In this document: piece after piece, positions 1-5,675 of the stretch
Layout of the letters: every line of letters begins with the position of its first letter
How positions within the stretch are numbered: position 1 is the stretch's first letter
The notes under the pieces: model-generated
Databases searched by the model: none
What the model was told of the DNA's origin: nothing
What the model saw: the letters and a program-made list of their open reading frames with translations, nothing else
Assembly (NCBI GenBank): GCA_035500775.1
Contig: DATJWY010000283.1
Span: 1 to 8,112 of the forward strand
From: DATJWY01 sp035500775
Lineage (GTDB): Bacteria; Pseudomonadota; Alphaproteobacteria; Acetobacterales; Acetobacteraceae
Length of the DNA stretch: 8,112 nt
Reading direction: 5' to 3'
Made by a program: the position numbers and the translations under genes

Positions 1-89
1 TGGGGCCTGGAGGCCCCAGACCCCCAATAACTTAAAGTAATGATTCCAAAGGCTTAGCCTTTGGCGGGGTCCAGGGGCGGCGCCCCTGG
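1..89. repeat. Cluster of three short perfect hairpins (REP-like)
   Basis: Three perfect inverted repeats lie in tandem: TGGGGCCT/AGGCCCCA at 1-18 (2-nt loop), CCAAAGGC/GCCTTTGG at 46-64 (3-nt loop) and CCAGGGGC/GCCCCTGG at 71-89 (3-nt loop). Each has an 8-bp stem, and an AT-rich spacer at 27-45 separates the first two. The cluster lies just past the 3' end of ctaG, so it may help end that transcript, but no T-run follows any stem on either strand. The GGGGTCCAGGGGC...GCCCCTGG style resembles dispersed palindromic repeats I associate with Acetobacteraceae genomes; that link is recollection, not a search. No coding frame is supported in 1-111. Confidence 0.6.
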
Positions 90-111
90 CCTTCCCTCTT
101 ACCGCAGCCCA

Positions 112-714
112 CTAAGGACGCACCGCCGGCGCCCCGGCAAAGCGAGCAAGGTCCTGAGCGCCCTCCGGCCGTGCCGAGCGAAAGAAGGTGTAGGAGAGCG
201 TGATCTCGTGTACGTCCTCGGTGTTCGGGTCCGTGGCCAGCCGCGGATCAACGTAGAACGTCACCGGCATCTGCACCGATTGATGCGCGCCGAGCCGCTC
301 CTCGGTGAAGCAGAAGCACTGCACCTTGCTGAAATAAGGACCAGCCTTCTCCGGCGTCACGTTGAAGGTGGCGTGCCCGACGATCGGGGTGTCGGAGACA
401 TTCTCCGCCGTGAAAAAGGCGAGCGCGTTCTCGCCGAGATGCACGTGGATCTGGCGCTGCACCGGCTGGAAGCGCCAGGGCAGCCCCGGCGCCGTATTGG
501 TGTCGAAGAAGACGGTGACGAGCCGGTCGGTCTCCACCGTGCTGGCGGCCGCCACGCGCTGGGTGGTGCCGCCCGCCCCCGTCACCTGGCAGAACAGGCG
601 ATACAGCGTCACCGAATAGGCGGTGAGCCCGCCCATCAGCGCCAGCAGGGCGCCGAGCAGCAGGTAGGTCGGCCAGTGTCGCCTGCCCCTCATGGCGCGC
701 CGCCCCCCTCGCAT
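112..714 (-). CDS. ctaG: Cytochrome c oxidase assembly protein CtaG/Cox11
   Basis: This is a Cox11-family copper chaperone, which delivers copper to the CuB site of subunit I of aa3-type cytochrome c oxidase from the periplasmic side of the inner membrane. The 200-residue product has a short Arg-rich cytoplasmic tail, one membrane segment at about residues 14-36 and a periplasmic Ig-like domain. The copper-binding CFCF motif is at 133-136, and a further Cys, also typical of the family, is at 42 just after the membrane helix. Length matches the family. An in-frame ATG exists upstream at 756, but ATG 714 is preferred because GAGGG (722-726, minus strand) sits 7 nt ahead of it. ATG 693 is also possible. 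The gene lies 66 bp downstream of oxyR on the same strand, so co-transcription is plausible. No other oxidase gene is visible, although in many alphaproteobacteria this gene lies between ctaB and ctaE. Confidence 0.93.
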   Translation of the reverse strand: MRGGRRAMRGRRHWPTYLLLGALLALMGGLTAYSVTLYRLFCQVTGAGGTTQRVAAASTVETDRLVTVFFDTNTAPGLPWRFQPVQRQIHVHLGENALAFFTAENVSDTPIVGHATFNVTPEKAGPYFSKVQCFCFTEERLGAHQSVQMPVTFYVDPRLATDPNTEDVHEITLSYTFFRSARPEGAQDLARFAGAPAVRP

Positions 715-721
715 GCGATCA

Positions 722-726
722 CCCTC
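722..726 (-). promoter_or_regulatory. Ribosome binding site deciding the ctaG start
   Basis: GAGGG on the minus strand lies 7 nt before ATG 714. The longer in-frame ATG at 756 has no comparable purine-rich site, so the shorter form is chosen. Confidence 0.5.
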
Positions 727-780
727 ATTCCAGGCATGTGCGTGCGGCCCCCGCATCCGACAAGCCCAGACCGCCCCGCC

Positions 781-1698
781 TCACCCGCCGGATGACGGCA
801 TCGAGGCGGCGACCAGCGGCGCCAGCGCGCGATAATCGTCGATGCGCGGTGCGCCGGGCCGCCAGGCGAGGCTCAGCGTCCGCCAGCTTCCCTTGCCCGC
901 CAGCGACCGCAAGGCCAGCTCCGCCCCCGCCGTCACCCCGCCGGCGACCGCGAGTCGCGGCAACAAGGTCACGCCCAGCCCGCCCGCCACCATCTGCACC
1001 AGCGTATGCAGGCTGGTGGCGGCGAAACCGTCCTGCCCCTCGCCGCCGCGCATCTTGGCGCAGGCGGCGAGCACCTGGTCGCGCAGACAATGCCCGTCCT
1101 CCAGCAGCAGCAGCCGCTCGGACGCGAGCTGCTCCGGCTGGATCCGGTCCTGCGCCGCCAGCGGGTGCGCCGGCGGCAACGCGGCCACGAACTCGTCGCG
1201 CGTCACGGGCATGGCCTCGACAGCGGCGCAATCGCAGGGCAGCGCCAGCAAGGCGACATCGAGCCGGTTGGCGCTGATCCGTTCCACCAGCCGCTCGGTC
1301 GTGTCCTCGCGCAGGAACAGGCGCAGCCTTGGATAGGCCTCGCGCAGCGCCGGCATCAGGCGCGGCAGCAGGAAAGGGCTGACAGTCGGGATCACCCCGA
1401 GGCGCAGCGGCCCGCTCATCGGCGTGCGCGCGGCCGAGGCGGTTTCGCACACCGCCTCCAGCGCCGCGAGCGCCGCCCGCGCCCGCCCGACCAACTCCAC
1501 CCCGAGCGGGGTGAACACCACCCGCTTGCCGGCGCTGCGGTCGAGGATGCGCGCATCAAGCTGCCGCTCCAGCGCCAGCAATCCGGCCGAGAGGGTGGAT
1601 TGCGTGACCGCGCAGACGGCGGCGGCGCGGCCGAAATGATGCTCGTCCGCCAGTGCCAGGAGATAACGGAGTTGCTGCGGCGAGGGCAGAGGCGTCAT
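781..1698 (-). CDS. oxyR: LysR-family hydrogen peroxide sensor-regulator OxyR
   Basis: OxyR is a LysR-type regulator that senses H2O2 by forming a disulfide and activates peroxide-defence genes. The 305-residue product has an N-terminal winged helix-turn-helix (about 8-67) and a periplasmic-binding-protein-like sensor domain (about 95-300). The redox motif is LEDGHCLRDQVLAAC, with Cys204 and Cys213 nine residues apart, the spacing of E. coli Cys199/Cys208. His203 and Thr105 (in IPTVSPFLLP) match the E. coli peroxide-pocket residues His198 and Thr100. Four further cysteines (29, 84, 155, 157) are present, two of them in an unusual CDC pair. The gene is divergent from ahpC across a 234-bp region, the classic arrangement for a regulator and its target. 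No strong ribosome binding site precedes ATG 1698 (only GAG-like sequence), but the N-terminus aligns well with family members. Confidence 0.95.
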   Translation of the reverse strand: MTPLPSPQQLRYLLALADEHHFGRAAAVCAVTQSTLSAGLLALERQLDARILDRSAGKRVVFTPLGVELVGRARAALAALEAVCETASAARTPMSGPLRLGVIPTVSPFLLPRLMPALREAYPRLRLFLREDTTERLVERISANRLDVALLALPCDCAAVEAMPVTRDEFVAALPPAHPLAAQDRIQPEQLASERLLLLEDGHCLRDQVLAACAKMRGGEGQDGFAATSLHTLVQMVAGGLGVTLLPRLAVAGGVTAGAELALRSLAGKGSWRTLSLAWRPGAPRIDDYRALAPLVAASMPSSGG

Positions 1699-1783
1699 CG
1701 ATTCACTCGATCAAAACCAACAACTAAATTCATTGGACCATATCATACCACGACGCCATACCAAGGGCGCGGGCCCGGCGCGC

Positions 1784-1892
1784 CTAGAGCGCCATCGGCT
1801 CGGATGGAACCATCTGAACCGATAAAGGTGCTCGTAAAAACAAAGACTTAGACCATGACCGGATCAGTCAACCCGATCCGATCATGGTCTAA
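1784..1892. repeat. Composite palindromic repeat in the ahpC leader
   Basis: Two hairpins are joined by a short A-rich linker. The first is ATCGGCTCGGATGG (1794-1807), AA loop, CCATCTGAACCGAT (1810-1823), 12 of 14 pairs. The second pairs TTAGACCATGA (1848-1858) with TCATGGTCTAA (1882-1892) perfectly, then after one C/A mismatch pairs CGGATC (1860-1865) with GATCCG (1875-1880), giving 17 of 18 pairs around a 9-nt loop. A TAGAGCG word lies at 1785-1791. The shape resembles dispersed intergenic repeats of alphaproteobacteria (inference). If transcribed, the larger hairpin ends 25 nt before the ahpC ribosome binding site. Confidence 0.7.
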
Positions 1893-1916
1893 CCGCCGAC
1901 GCGCAGTGCCATTCCC

Positions 1917-1924
1917 TGAGGAGA
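1917..1924 (+). promoter_or_regulatory. ahpC ribosome binding site
   Basis: TGAGGAGA lies 8 nt upstream of ATG 1933 and fixes that start rather than the in-frame upstream ATG at 1855, which falls inside the palindromic repeat. The same TGAGGAGACC string recurs before ahpD. Confidence 0.8.
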
Positions 1925-1932
1925 CCAGACTT

Positions 1933-2487
1933 ATGCTCACCATTGGCGACAAGTTCCCGAGCTTTTCCCTGGACGCCGTGAAGGGTGGCCCCGATGGGCT
2001 CAACCTGAAGAGCGCCTTCACCCGCATCACCAGCGAGAGCGACGCCGGCAAGTGGAAGGTGGTGTTCTTCTGGCCGAAGGACTTCACCTTCGTCTGCCCG
2101 ACCGAGATCGTCGCCTTCGGCAAGCTGGCGAAGGAGTTCGCCGACCGCGACGCCGTGGTCTACGGCGTTTCCACCGACAGCGAGTTCGTGCACCTGAACT
2201 GGCGCCTGCATCATGACGACCTGCGGGATCTGTCGATCCCGATGCTGGCCGACATCAAGCGCGAGCTGTCCGAGGGCCTCGGCATCATCGAGAAGGAAGC
2301 GGGCGTCGCCCTGCGCGCGACCTTCATCGTCGATCCGCATGGCGTGATCCAGTGGGTCAGCGTCAACCCGCTCTCGGTCGGCCGCAACCCGCAGGAAGTG
2401 CTGCGCGTGCTCGATGGGGTGCAGAGCGACGAACTCTGCCCGTGCAACTGGAACAGGGGCGAAGAGTTCCTGCACCCCGCCGCCTGA
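1933..2487 (+). CDS. ahpC: Alkyl hydroperoxide reductase AhpC (peroxiredoxin)
   Basis: This is a cytoplasmic 2-Cys peroxiredoxin reducing H2O2, organic hydroperoxides and probably peroxynitrite. The 184-residue thioredoxin-fold product carries the peroxidatic Cys55 in FVCPTE, with Thr52 and Arg128 in the usual active-site places. The C-terminal motif LCPCNW holds Cys169 and Cys171. That CPC motif marks the mycobacterial-type AhpC, where a third cysteine takes part in catalysis and the reductant is AhpD rather than the flavoprotein AhpF. Length is slightly below the M. tuberculosis enzyme. The downstream neighbour is ahpD, as this subtype predicts, and the divergent neighbour is oxyR, so OxyR activation under peroxide stress is likely. 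ATG 1933 is chosen on the strong ribosome binding site; the frame stays open upstream to 1855, but those codons read through the repeat element. Confidence 0.96.
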   Translation: MLTIGDKFPSFSLDAVKGGPDGLNLKSAFTRITSESDAGKWKVVFFWPKDFTFVCPTEIVAFGKLAKEFADRDAVVYGVSTDSEFVHLNWRLHHDDLRDLSIPMLADIKRELSEGLGIIEKEAGVALRATFIVDPHGVIQWVSVNPLSVGRNPQEVLRVLDGVQSDELCPCNWNRGEEFLHPAA

Positions 2488-2496
2488 TCCACGGTT

Positions 2497-2531
2497 CCGG
2501 CCGCGCCGCTCCCCACGAGGGGCGCGGCCGG
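2497..2531 (+). terminator. GC-rich hairpin between ahpC and ahpD
   Basis: A perfect 11-bp stem CCGGCCGCGCC (2497-2507) / GGCGCGGCCGG (2521-2531) with a 13-nt loop starts 9 bases after the ahpC stop. A pyrimidine-rich tract (CTTCCCTCTTCC, 2533-2544) follows rather than a true T-run. It may act as a partial terminator or protect the 3' end of ahpC mRNA, making ahpC more abundant than ahpD. Function is inferred from position. Confidence 0.5.
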
Positions 2532-2576
2532 GCTTCCCTCTTCCGGGGCGGCGCTCCCCGCCCTCCCGGTTCCCGT

Positions 2577-2584
2577 TGAGGAGA
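2577..2584 (+). promoter_or_regulatory. ahpD ribosome binding site
   Basis: TGAGGAGA lies 6 nt before the TTG at 2591. It selects this non-ATG start, since the only in-frame ATG upstream (2414) lies inside ahpC. Confidence 0.75.
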
Positions 2585-2590
2585 CCTGCC

Positions 2591-3121
2591 TTGTCGATCG
2601 AAGCCCTGAAAGACCGCCTGCCGGATTACGCCAAGGATCTCCGGCTGAATCTCGGCTCTCTGGCGGCCGACCCGACGCTCTCGGCGCAGCAGCTCGCGGG
2701 CACGTTCATCGTTTCCGCCCTCGCCTCCCGCAACGCCGCGGTGACGCGGGCGATCGTCGCCGAATTCGGCCCGAAGCTGAGCCCGGAGGCGTTGCAGGCG
2801 GCCAAGGCAGCGGCGGCAATCATGGGGATGAACAACGTCTATTACCGCTTCGTCCACCTGCTCGGCGGCGACTACGCCAACATGCCGGCGAAGCTGCGGA
2901 TGAACGTGATCGGCCGGCCGGGCGTCGAGAAGGTGGATTTCGAGCTGTGGTCGCTCGCCGTCTCCGCCATCAATGGCTGCGGCATGTGTGTGGAAAGCCA
3001 CGAGAAGGCGGTGCGCCACGGCGGGCTGTCGCAGGAGCAGGTGCAGACCGCAGTGCGTATCGCGGCGACCGTGCACGCCGTCGCCGCCGCGCTGGATGGT
3101 GAGGACGCGCTGGCGGGCTGA
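2591..3121 (+). CDS. ahpD: AhpD, alkylhydroperoxidase / AhpC reductant
   Basis: AhpD reduces oxidised AhpC and has weak peroxidase activity of its own. In mycobacteria it draws electrons from dihydrolipoamide through lipoamide-linked proteins (family knowledge). The 176-residue all-helical product has the CMD-fold active site INGCGMCVESH with Cys130, Cys133 and His137, plus Glu118 in FELWS. These numbers coincide with those of M. tuberculosis AhpD. The conserved AAIMGMNNVYYR segment is at about 75-86. Translation is proposed to start at TTG 2591 (read as MSIEALKDRLPDYAKDL), matching the usual AhpD N-terminus and backed by a strong ribosome binding site; a TTG start may lower expression relative to ahpC. 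The gene follows ahpC by 103 bp containing a hairpin, and the two probably form one OxyR-controlled operon. Confidence 0.95.
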   Translation: MSIEALKDRLPDYAKDLRLNLGSLAADPTLSAQQLAGTFIVSALASRNAAVTRAIVAEFGPKLSPEALQAAKAAAAIMGMNNVYYRFVHLLGGDYANMPAKLRMNVIGRPGVEKVDFELWSLAVSAINGCGMCVESHEKAVRHGGLSQEQVQTAVRIAATVHAVAAALDGEDALAG

Positions 3122-3142
3122 GGGACGGAGCCGTTAGGGCGG

Positions 3143-3174
3143 TATCAGCCGAACCGGTTCCGGTCCGGCTGATA
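3143..3174. repeat. Palindrome downstream of ahpD
   Basis: TATCAGCCG (3143-3151) pairs with CGGCTGATA (3166-3174); after one A/C mismatch, ACCGG (3153-3157) pairs with CCGGT (3160-3164), giving 14 of 15 pairs. It starts 22 bases past the ahpD stop and may end the ahpCD transcript, but only ATAAAG follows, not a T-run. It could equally be a dispersed repeat. Confidence 0.6.
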
Positions 3175-3268
3175 TAAAGACAGCCGCCGGCAGGCCCCCC
3201 CGCCCCGCCGCCGGGCGGAACGGTGCAGGGTCGTCACGCGCCTGTTCACCGGAAACGAAGAAGAAGCT

Positions 3269-3316
3269 ATTTAGAGCGTTTTCCGTTCGCCTTGGCTCAC
3301 AGAAAATGCTCTAAAT
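3269..3316. repeat. AT-rich long inverted repeat with TAGAGC ends
   Basis: ATTTAGAGCGTTTTC (3269-3283) pairs with GAAAATGCTCTAAAT (3302-3316); 14 of 15 are Watson-Crick pairs and the other is G/T, with an 18-nt loop. TAGAGC-bounded inverted repeats of this kind are, in my recollection, widespread between genes in alphaproteobacteria. The base composition differs clearly from the flanks, which suits a mobile or dispersed element. Confidence 0.6.
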
Positions 3317-3337
3317 CTTTCATTTGGTGAGCAATTT

Positions 3338-3369
3338 TATTCGATCAGATGAGTCCATCTGATCGAATA
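3338..3369. repeat. Perfect 14-bp hairpin
   Basis: TATTCGATCAGATG (3338-3351) and CATCTGATCGAATA (3356-3369) are exact inverted copies around an AGTC loop. It lies 21 bases after the previous inverted repeat and 110 bases before the transpeptidase start. The CCATCTGA word also appears in the ahpC-leader repeat (1810-1817), so the elements may be related. Confidence 0.65.
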
Positions 3370-3479
3370 CTCCAAGAAAAAGCGACACTTGGCGAAGCTC
3401 GGCCAGGCATTGCTGCGCATCACCGTGGATCCACGGCGGAAAGGAAACGTCGCCGGTCGCAGTGACGGAGCACTGAACC

Positions 3480-4370
3480 ATGTTGTCATCAGGGCGTCCC
3501 GCGCGCCGGTTCGATGTCGTGCTTTCACTCGGCCTGGTCCTGTTCGCGGCGGCTTGCGCAACTGTACCGCGACCATCCGCCGGACCAGCCGCTACCGTGA
3601 CGGCTCCGGTCCCCCGAGTGCCCGTTCCCCAGGCACCGCCCGGCCCGGCCATGGCGCCCGCCGAAATCAAAGCCGAAGTCGCCCACCTGCGCGCCACCTT
3701 CGCGCGGGAAGTGCCGCGGGCCATCCCTCTGTCCCCGGAGCGGCAACGAAACTGGATCAGCCGCGCCAAGGCGGCGGTGGCGACCTCCGGCATGAGCATC
3801 GATCATCCGCAACTCTTGGTGGTCGTCGATTGCAACCCGGCCGTTCAGGAATTGGCCATCATGCTGGCACAGCCGAATGGGCCCTGGGCGGTCATCGGCA
3901 GCAGCAAGGTTTCGACCGGTCAGGCAAGGCGGCGTGGCTACTACATCACGCCGACAGGCATCTTCCTGCACACCGACGCCATTCTGGACTGGCGGGCGGA
4001 AGGCACCTTCAACGAAAACCACATTCGCGGCCTCGGGCTGAAAGGCATGCGCGTCTGGGATTTCGGGTGGGTCGAAGCGCGCCCGGGCTGGCTCACGGAC
4101 GGTGAAACCGGCGAAATCCGGCTCCTGCTGCATGCGACCGATCCCAACATCCTGGAAGCACGGATCGGCCGCCCCGCATCAAAGGGCTGCGTGCGAGTCC
4201 CGGCCGCCATGGACCAGTTCCTTGATCGTCACGGCGTGTTGGATGCGGACTATGAACGGGCGGCGGCGGACGACATCCGCTTTCGGGCCCTGCTGCGCTC
4301 TGATCGCGCGCCGACTCCTCTGGCGGGCCGCGCGCTCGTCATCATTGATTCGGGGGATGCGGTTCGGTGA
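3480..4370 (+). CDS. L,D-transpeptidase (YkuD domain) lipoprotein
   Basis: The YkuD fold suggests a periplasmic enzyme that makes 3-3 peptidoglycan cross-links, attaches proteins to peptidoglycan, or cleaves such links. The 296-residue product begins with a basic N-region and hydrophobic core ending in FAAAC, a probable lipobox with Cys26 as the lipidated residue. A Pro/Ala/Val-rich linker (about 29-60) and a helical stretch (about 61-105) follow. The catalytic domain covers about 112-245: the conserved His218 (LLLHATD) lies 15 residues before SKGC, with nucleophile Cys237. Lys replaces the His common in the S/T-H-G-C consensus. About 50 residues follow the domain. A CGGAG site (3466-3470) lies 9 nt before ATG 3480. 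The gene stands alone, converging with galE. Exact substrate and reaction cannot be told from sequence. Confidence 0.88.
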   Translation: MLSSGRPARRFDVVLSLGLVLFAAACATVPRPSAGPAATVTAPVPRVPVPQAPPGPAMAPAEIKAEVAHLRATFAREVPRAIPLSPERQRNWISRAKAAVATSGMSIDHPQLLVVVDCNPAVQELAIMLAQPNGPWAVIGSSKVSTGQARRRGYYITPTGIFLHTDAILDWRAEGTFNENHIRGLGLKGMRVWDFGWVEARPGWLTDGETGEIRLLLHATDPNILEARIGRPASKGCVRVPAAMDQFLDRHGVLDADYERAAADDIRFRALLRSDRAPTPLAGRALVIIDSGDAVR

Positions 4371-4402
4371 GCGACAAGGCCAGGGGCTCTCCCTCCGTGG
4401 CC

Positions 4403-4431
4403 ATTCCAGCGGCCGTTCCGGCCGCTGGAAT
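4403..4431. terminator. Hairpin between convergent genes
   Basis: A perfect 13-bp stem ATTCCAGCGGCCG (4403-4415) / CGGCCGCTGGAAT (4419-4431) has a TTC loop, with an outer TGGCC/GGCCA pairing (4398-4402, 4436-4440). It sits midway in the 105-bp gap between the converging transpeptidase and galE stop codons, which suits a bidirectional terminator. No T-run flanks either side, so a dispersed palindromic repeat is the alternative. Confidence 0.5.
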
Positions 4432-4475
4432 CTTGGGCCACTCCGCCCCCGGACCCGCAGTTCGTTGGTGAGCGA

Positions 4476-5465
4476 TCAATCCCCGTAGCCGTTCGGATGC
4501 GCCTCGCGCCAGGCGAGCGCCGTCCGCACCATATCCTCCAGCCGGTAATAGCGCGGCGTCCAGCCGGTTTCCTGCCGGATGCGGTCGCTGGCGGCGACCA
4601 GGATCGCCGGGTCACCTGCCCGCCGCCCGGCGAGACGCACCGGCACCGCGCGGCCGCTGACCTGCTCGACCGTGCGGATCATCTCCAGCACCGAGCTGCC
4701 CTGACCATAGCCGAGATTATAGGTGACACTGCCCTGATCCAGTCGGTCGAGCGCCCGCAAATGCGCGTCGGCGAGGTCGGTGACATGGATGTAGTCACGG
4801 ATGCAGGTGCCGTCCGGCGTCGGGTAGTCGGTGCCGAACACGACGATCTCCGGCCGGCGGCCGAGCGCCGCGTCGATGATCAGCGGGATCAGATGGGTCT
4901 CCGGCGTGTGGTCTTCCCCCGCCCGCCCCTGCGGATCGGCGCCGGCGGCATTGAAGTAGCGGAGCCGGGCGCTGCGCAGGCCATGAATCCGGTCGGCCCA
5001 GAGCAGCGCCCGCTCGATCATCAGCTTGCTCTCGCCATAGGGCGAGGAGGGATCGATGCGCGCGGTTTCCGGGATGGGGATTACCTCCGGATCGCCGAAC
5101 AGATTGGCGGTGGAGGAAAGAACGAAGCGCCGCACCCCGTGCCGCACGCAAGCCTCGATCAGCCGAATGCCGTTCCCGGCATTCTCGAGCAAATAGCGAT
5201 ACGGTGCCTGCATGCTCTCGCCGACCAGGGAGAGCGAGGCGAAATGGAACACCGCGTCCCAAGGGCCGTCGGCCAAGACGGCATCGACCGCCGCGTCATC
5301 CGCGAGGTCGGCCACCACCAGATGCGCCTCCGGCGGGACCGCGGAGCGGTGACCGAGCCGCAGATTGTCCAGCACGACAACCTCGTCCCCCCGATCGACC
5401 AGCGCCAGAACCAGATGGCTGCCGACATACCCGGCACCACCCGTCACCAGAAAACGACGTTTCAT
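4476..5465 (-). CDS. galE: UDP-glucose 4-epimerase
   Basis: GalE is an NAD-dependent short-chain dehydrogenase/reductase enzyme interconverting UDP-glucose and UDP-galactose, which feeds galactose into surface polysaccharides. The 329-residue product has the Rossmann motif TGGAGYVGSH (Gly9, Gly12, Gly15), Asp33 in VLDNL as the likely NAD-ribose ligand, the SSTAN segment (Thr119 at the place of E. coli Ser124) and the catalytic YxxxK (Tyr143, Lys147). The C-terminal substrate-binding region includes RYFNAAGAD (169-177) and DYIHVTDLADAH (224-235). Length is close to the E. coli enzyme. GAGG lies 8 nt before ATG 5465 on the minus strand. It is last in the leftward polysaccharide series, 210 bp after the export gene, so it may have its own promoter. 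Related UDP-sugar 4-epimerases (e.g. GlcNAc-specific) cannot be fully excluded. Confidence 0.92.
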   Translation of the reverse strand: MKRRFLVTGGAGYVGSHLVLALVDRGDEVVVLDNLRLGHRSAVPPEAHLVVADLADDAAVDAVLADGPWDAVFHFASLSLVGESMQAPYRYLLENAGNGIRLIEACVRHGVRRFVLSSTANLFGDPEVIPIPETARIDPSSPYGESKLMIERALLWADRIHGLRSARLRYFNAAGADPQGRAGEDHTPETHLIPLIIDAALGRRPEIVVFGTDYPTPDGTCIRDYIHVTDLADAHLRALDRLDQGSVTYNLGYGQGSSVLEMIRTVEQVSGRAVPVRLAGRRAGDPAILVAASDRIRQETGWTPRYYRLEDMVRTALAWREAHPNGYGD

Positions 5466-5675
5466 ATCGTCCGCCTCGCCCTGTGCGGATGCCAGTTACC
5501 AGAAGCAGCCGATCTGGGGAATGCTTGTCAGGCAAAATAATTTCGTTTCCCGGCAGAAAGAAGCGGCCGGCAACAGACATCCCCCCGAGAGAGGAACGCC
5601 GGCAAACTGTAAATCGAAATAAAGGCGACACACCATGGTATCGCGAGATCCATTCCTGGACGCCGCCGCGCCTTT
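5466..5675. other. Gap upstream of galE
   Basis: These 210 bp lie between the export lipoprotein stop and galE. There is no supported gene. Two AT-richer patches (5531-5547 and 5604-5624) and a direct repeat GCCGGCAA (5566-5573, 5598-5605) stand out. The length and composition allow a separate leftward galE promoter, but no clear -35/-10 pair was found. Confidence 0.4.

Larger units (their letters stand above)
1699..1932. promoter_or_regulatory. Divergent oxyR/ahpC control region
   Basis: These 234 bp separate the oxyR and ahpC start codons and should hold both promoters and the OxyR operator. The AT-rich part next to oxyR (about 1700-1765) is the likely operator/promoter zone; it has a direct repeat CATACCA at 1744-1750 and 1757-1763. 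A weak possible ahpC promoter is TTGGAC (1733-1738), 17-bp spacer, CCATAC (1756-1761). I could not find a convincing four-part ATAG/CTAT OxyR site, so operator placement is inference. The ahpC-proximal half is taken up by a palindromic repeat element. Confidence 0.55.
3122..3479. other. Non-coding gap rich in palindromes
   Basis: This is a 358-bp stretch between ahpD and the transpeptidase gene. I see no supported gene in it. It holds three separate palindromes (3143-3174, 3269-3316, 3338-3369), and the last 200 bases include AT-rich tracts unlike the surrounding coding DNA. A promoter for the transpeptidase gene is expected here, but I cannot place one with confidence. Confidence 0.6.

Noticed and set aside
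725..1450. 241-codon minus-strand frame overlapping oxyR
   Set aside because: It runs in another frame on the same strand inside oxyR; its Ala/Arg/Gly-rich product has no domain.
1855..1932. Longer ahpC starting at ATG 1855
   Set aside because: The extra 26 codons read through the palindromic repeat and are not part of any AhpC N-terminus; ATG 1933 has a strong ribosome binding site.
2414..2590. Longer ahpD starting at ATG 2414 inside ahpC
   Set aside because: The extension is Pro/Arg-rich and overlaps ahpC; TTG 2591 matches the AhpD N-terminus and has a strong ribosome binding site.
3122..3479. Possible small RNA gene, riboswitch or CRISPR array in the gap
   Set aside because: The palindromes differ from each other with no regular repeat-spacer pattern, and no tRNA or riboswitch core is recognisable. 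Dispersed repeats explain them better.
4497..5540. 347-codon plus-strand frame opposite galE
   Set aside because: It is antisense to a clear galE with all catalytic residues, and its composition is typical of a shadow frame.
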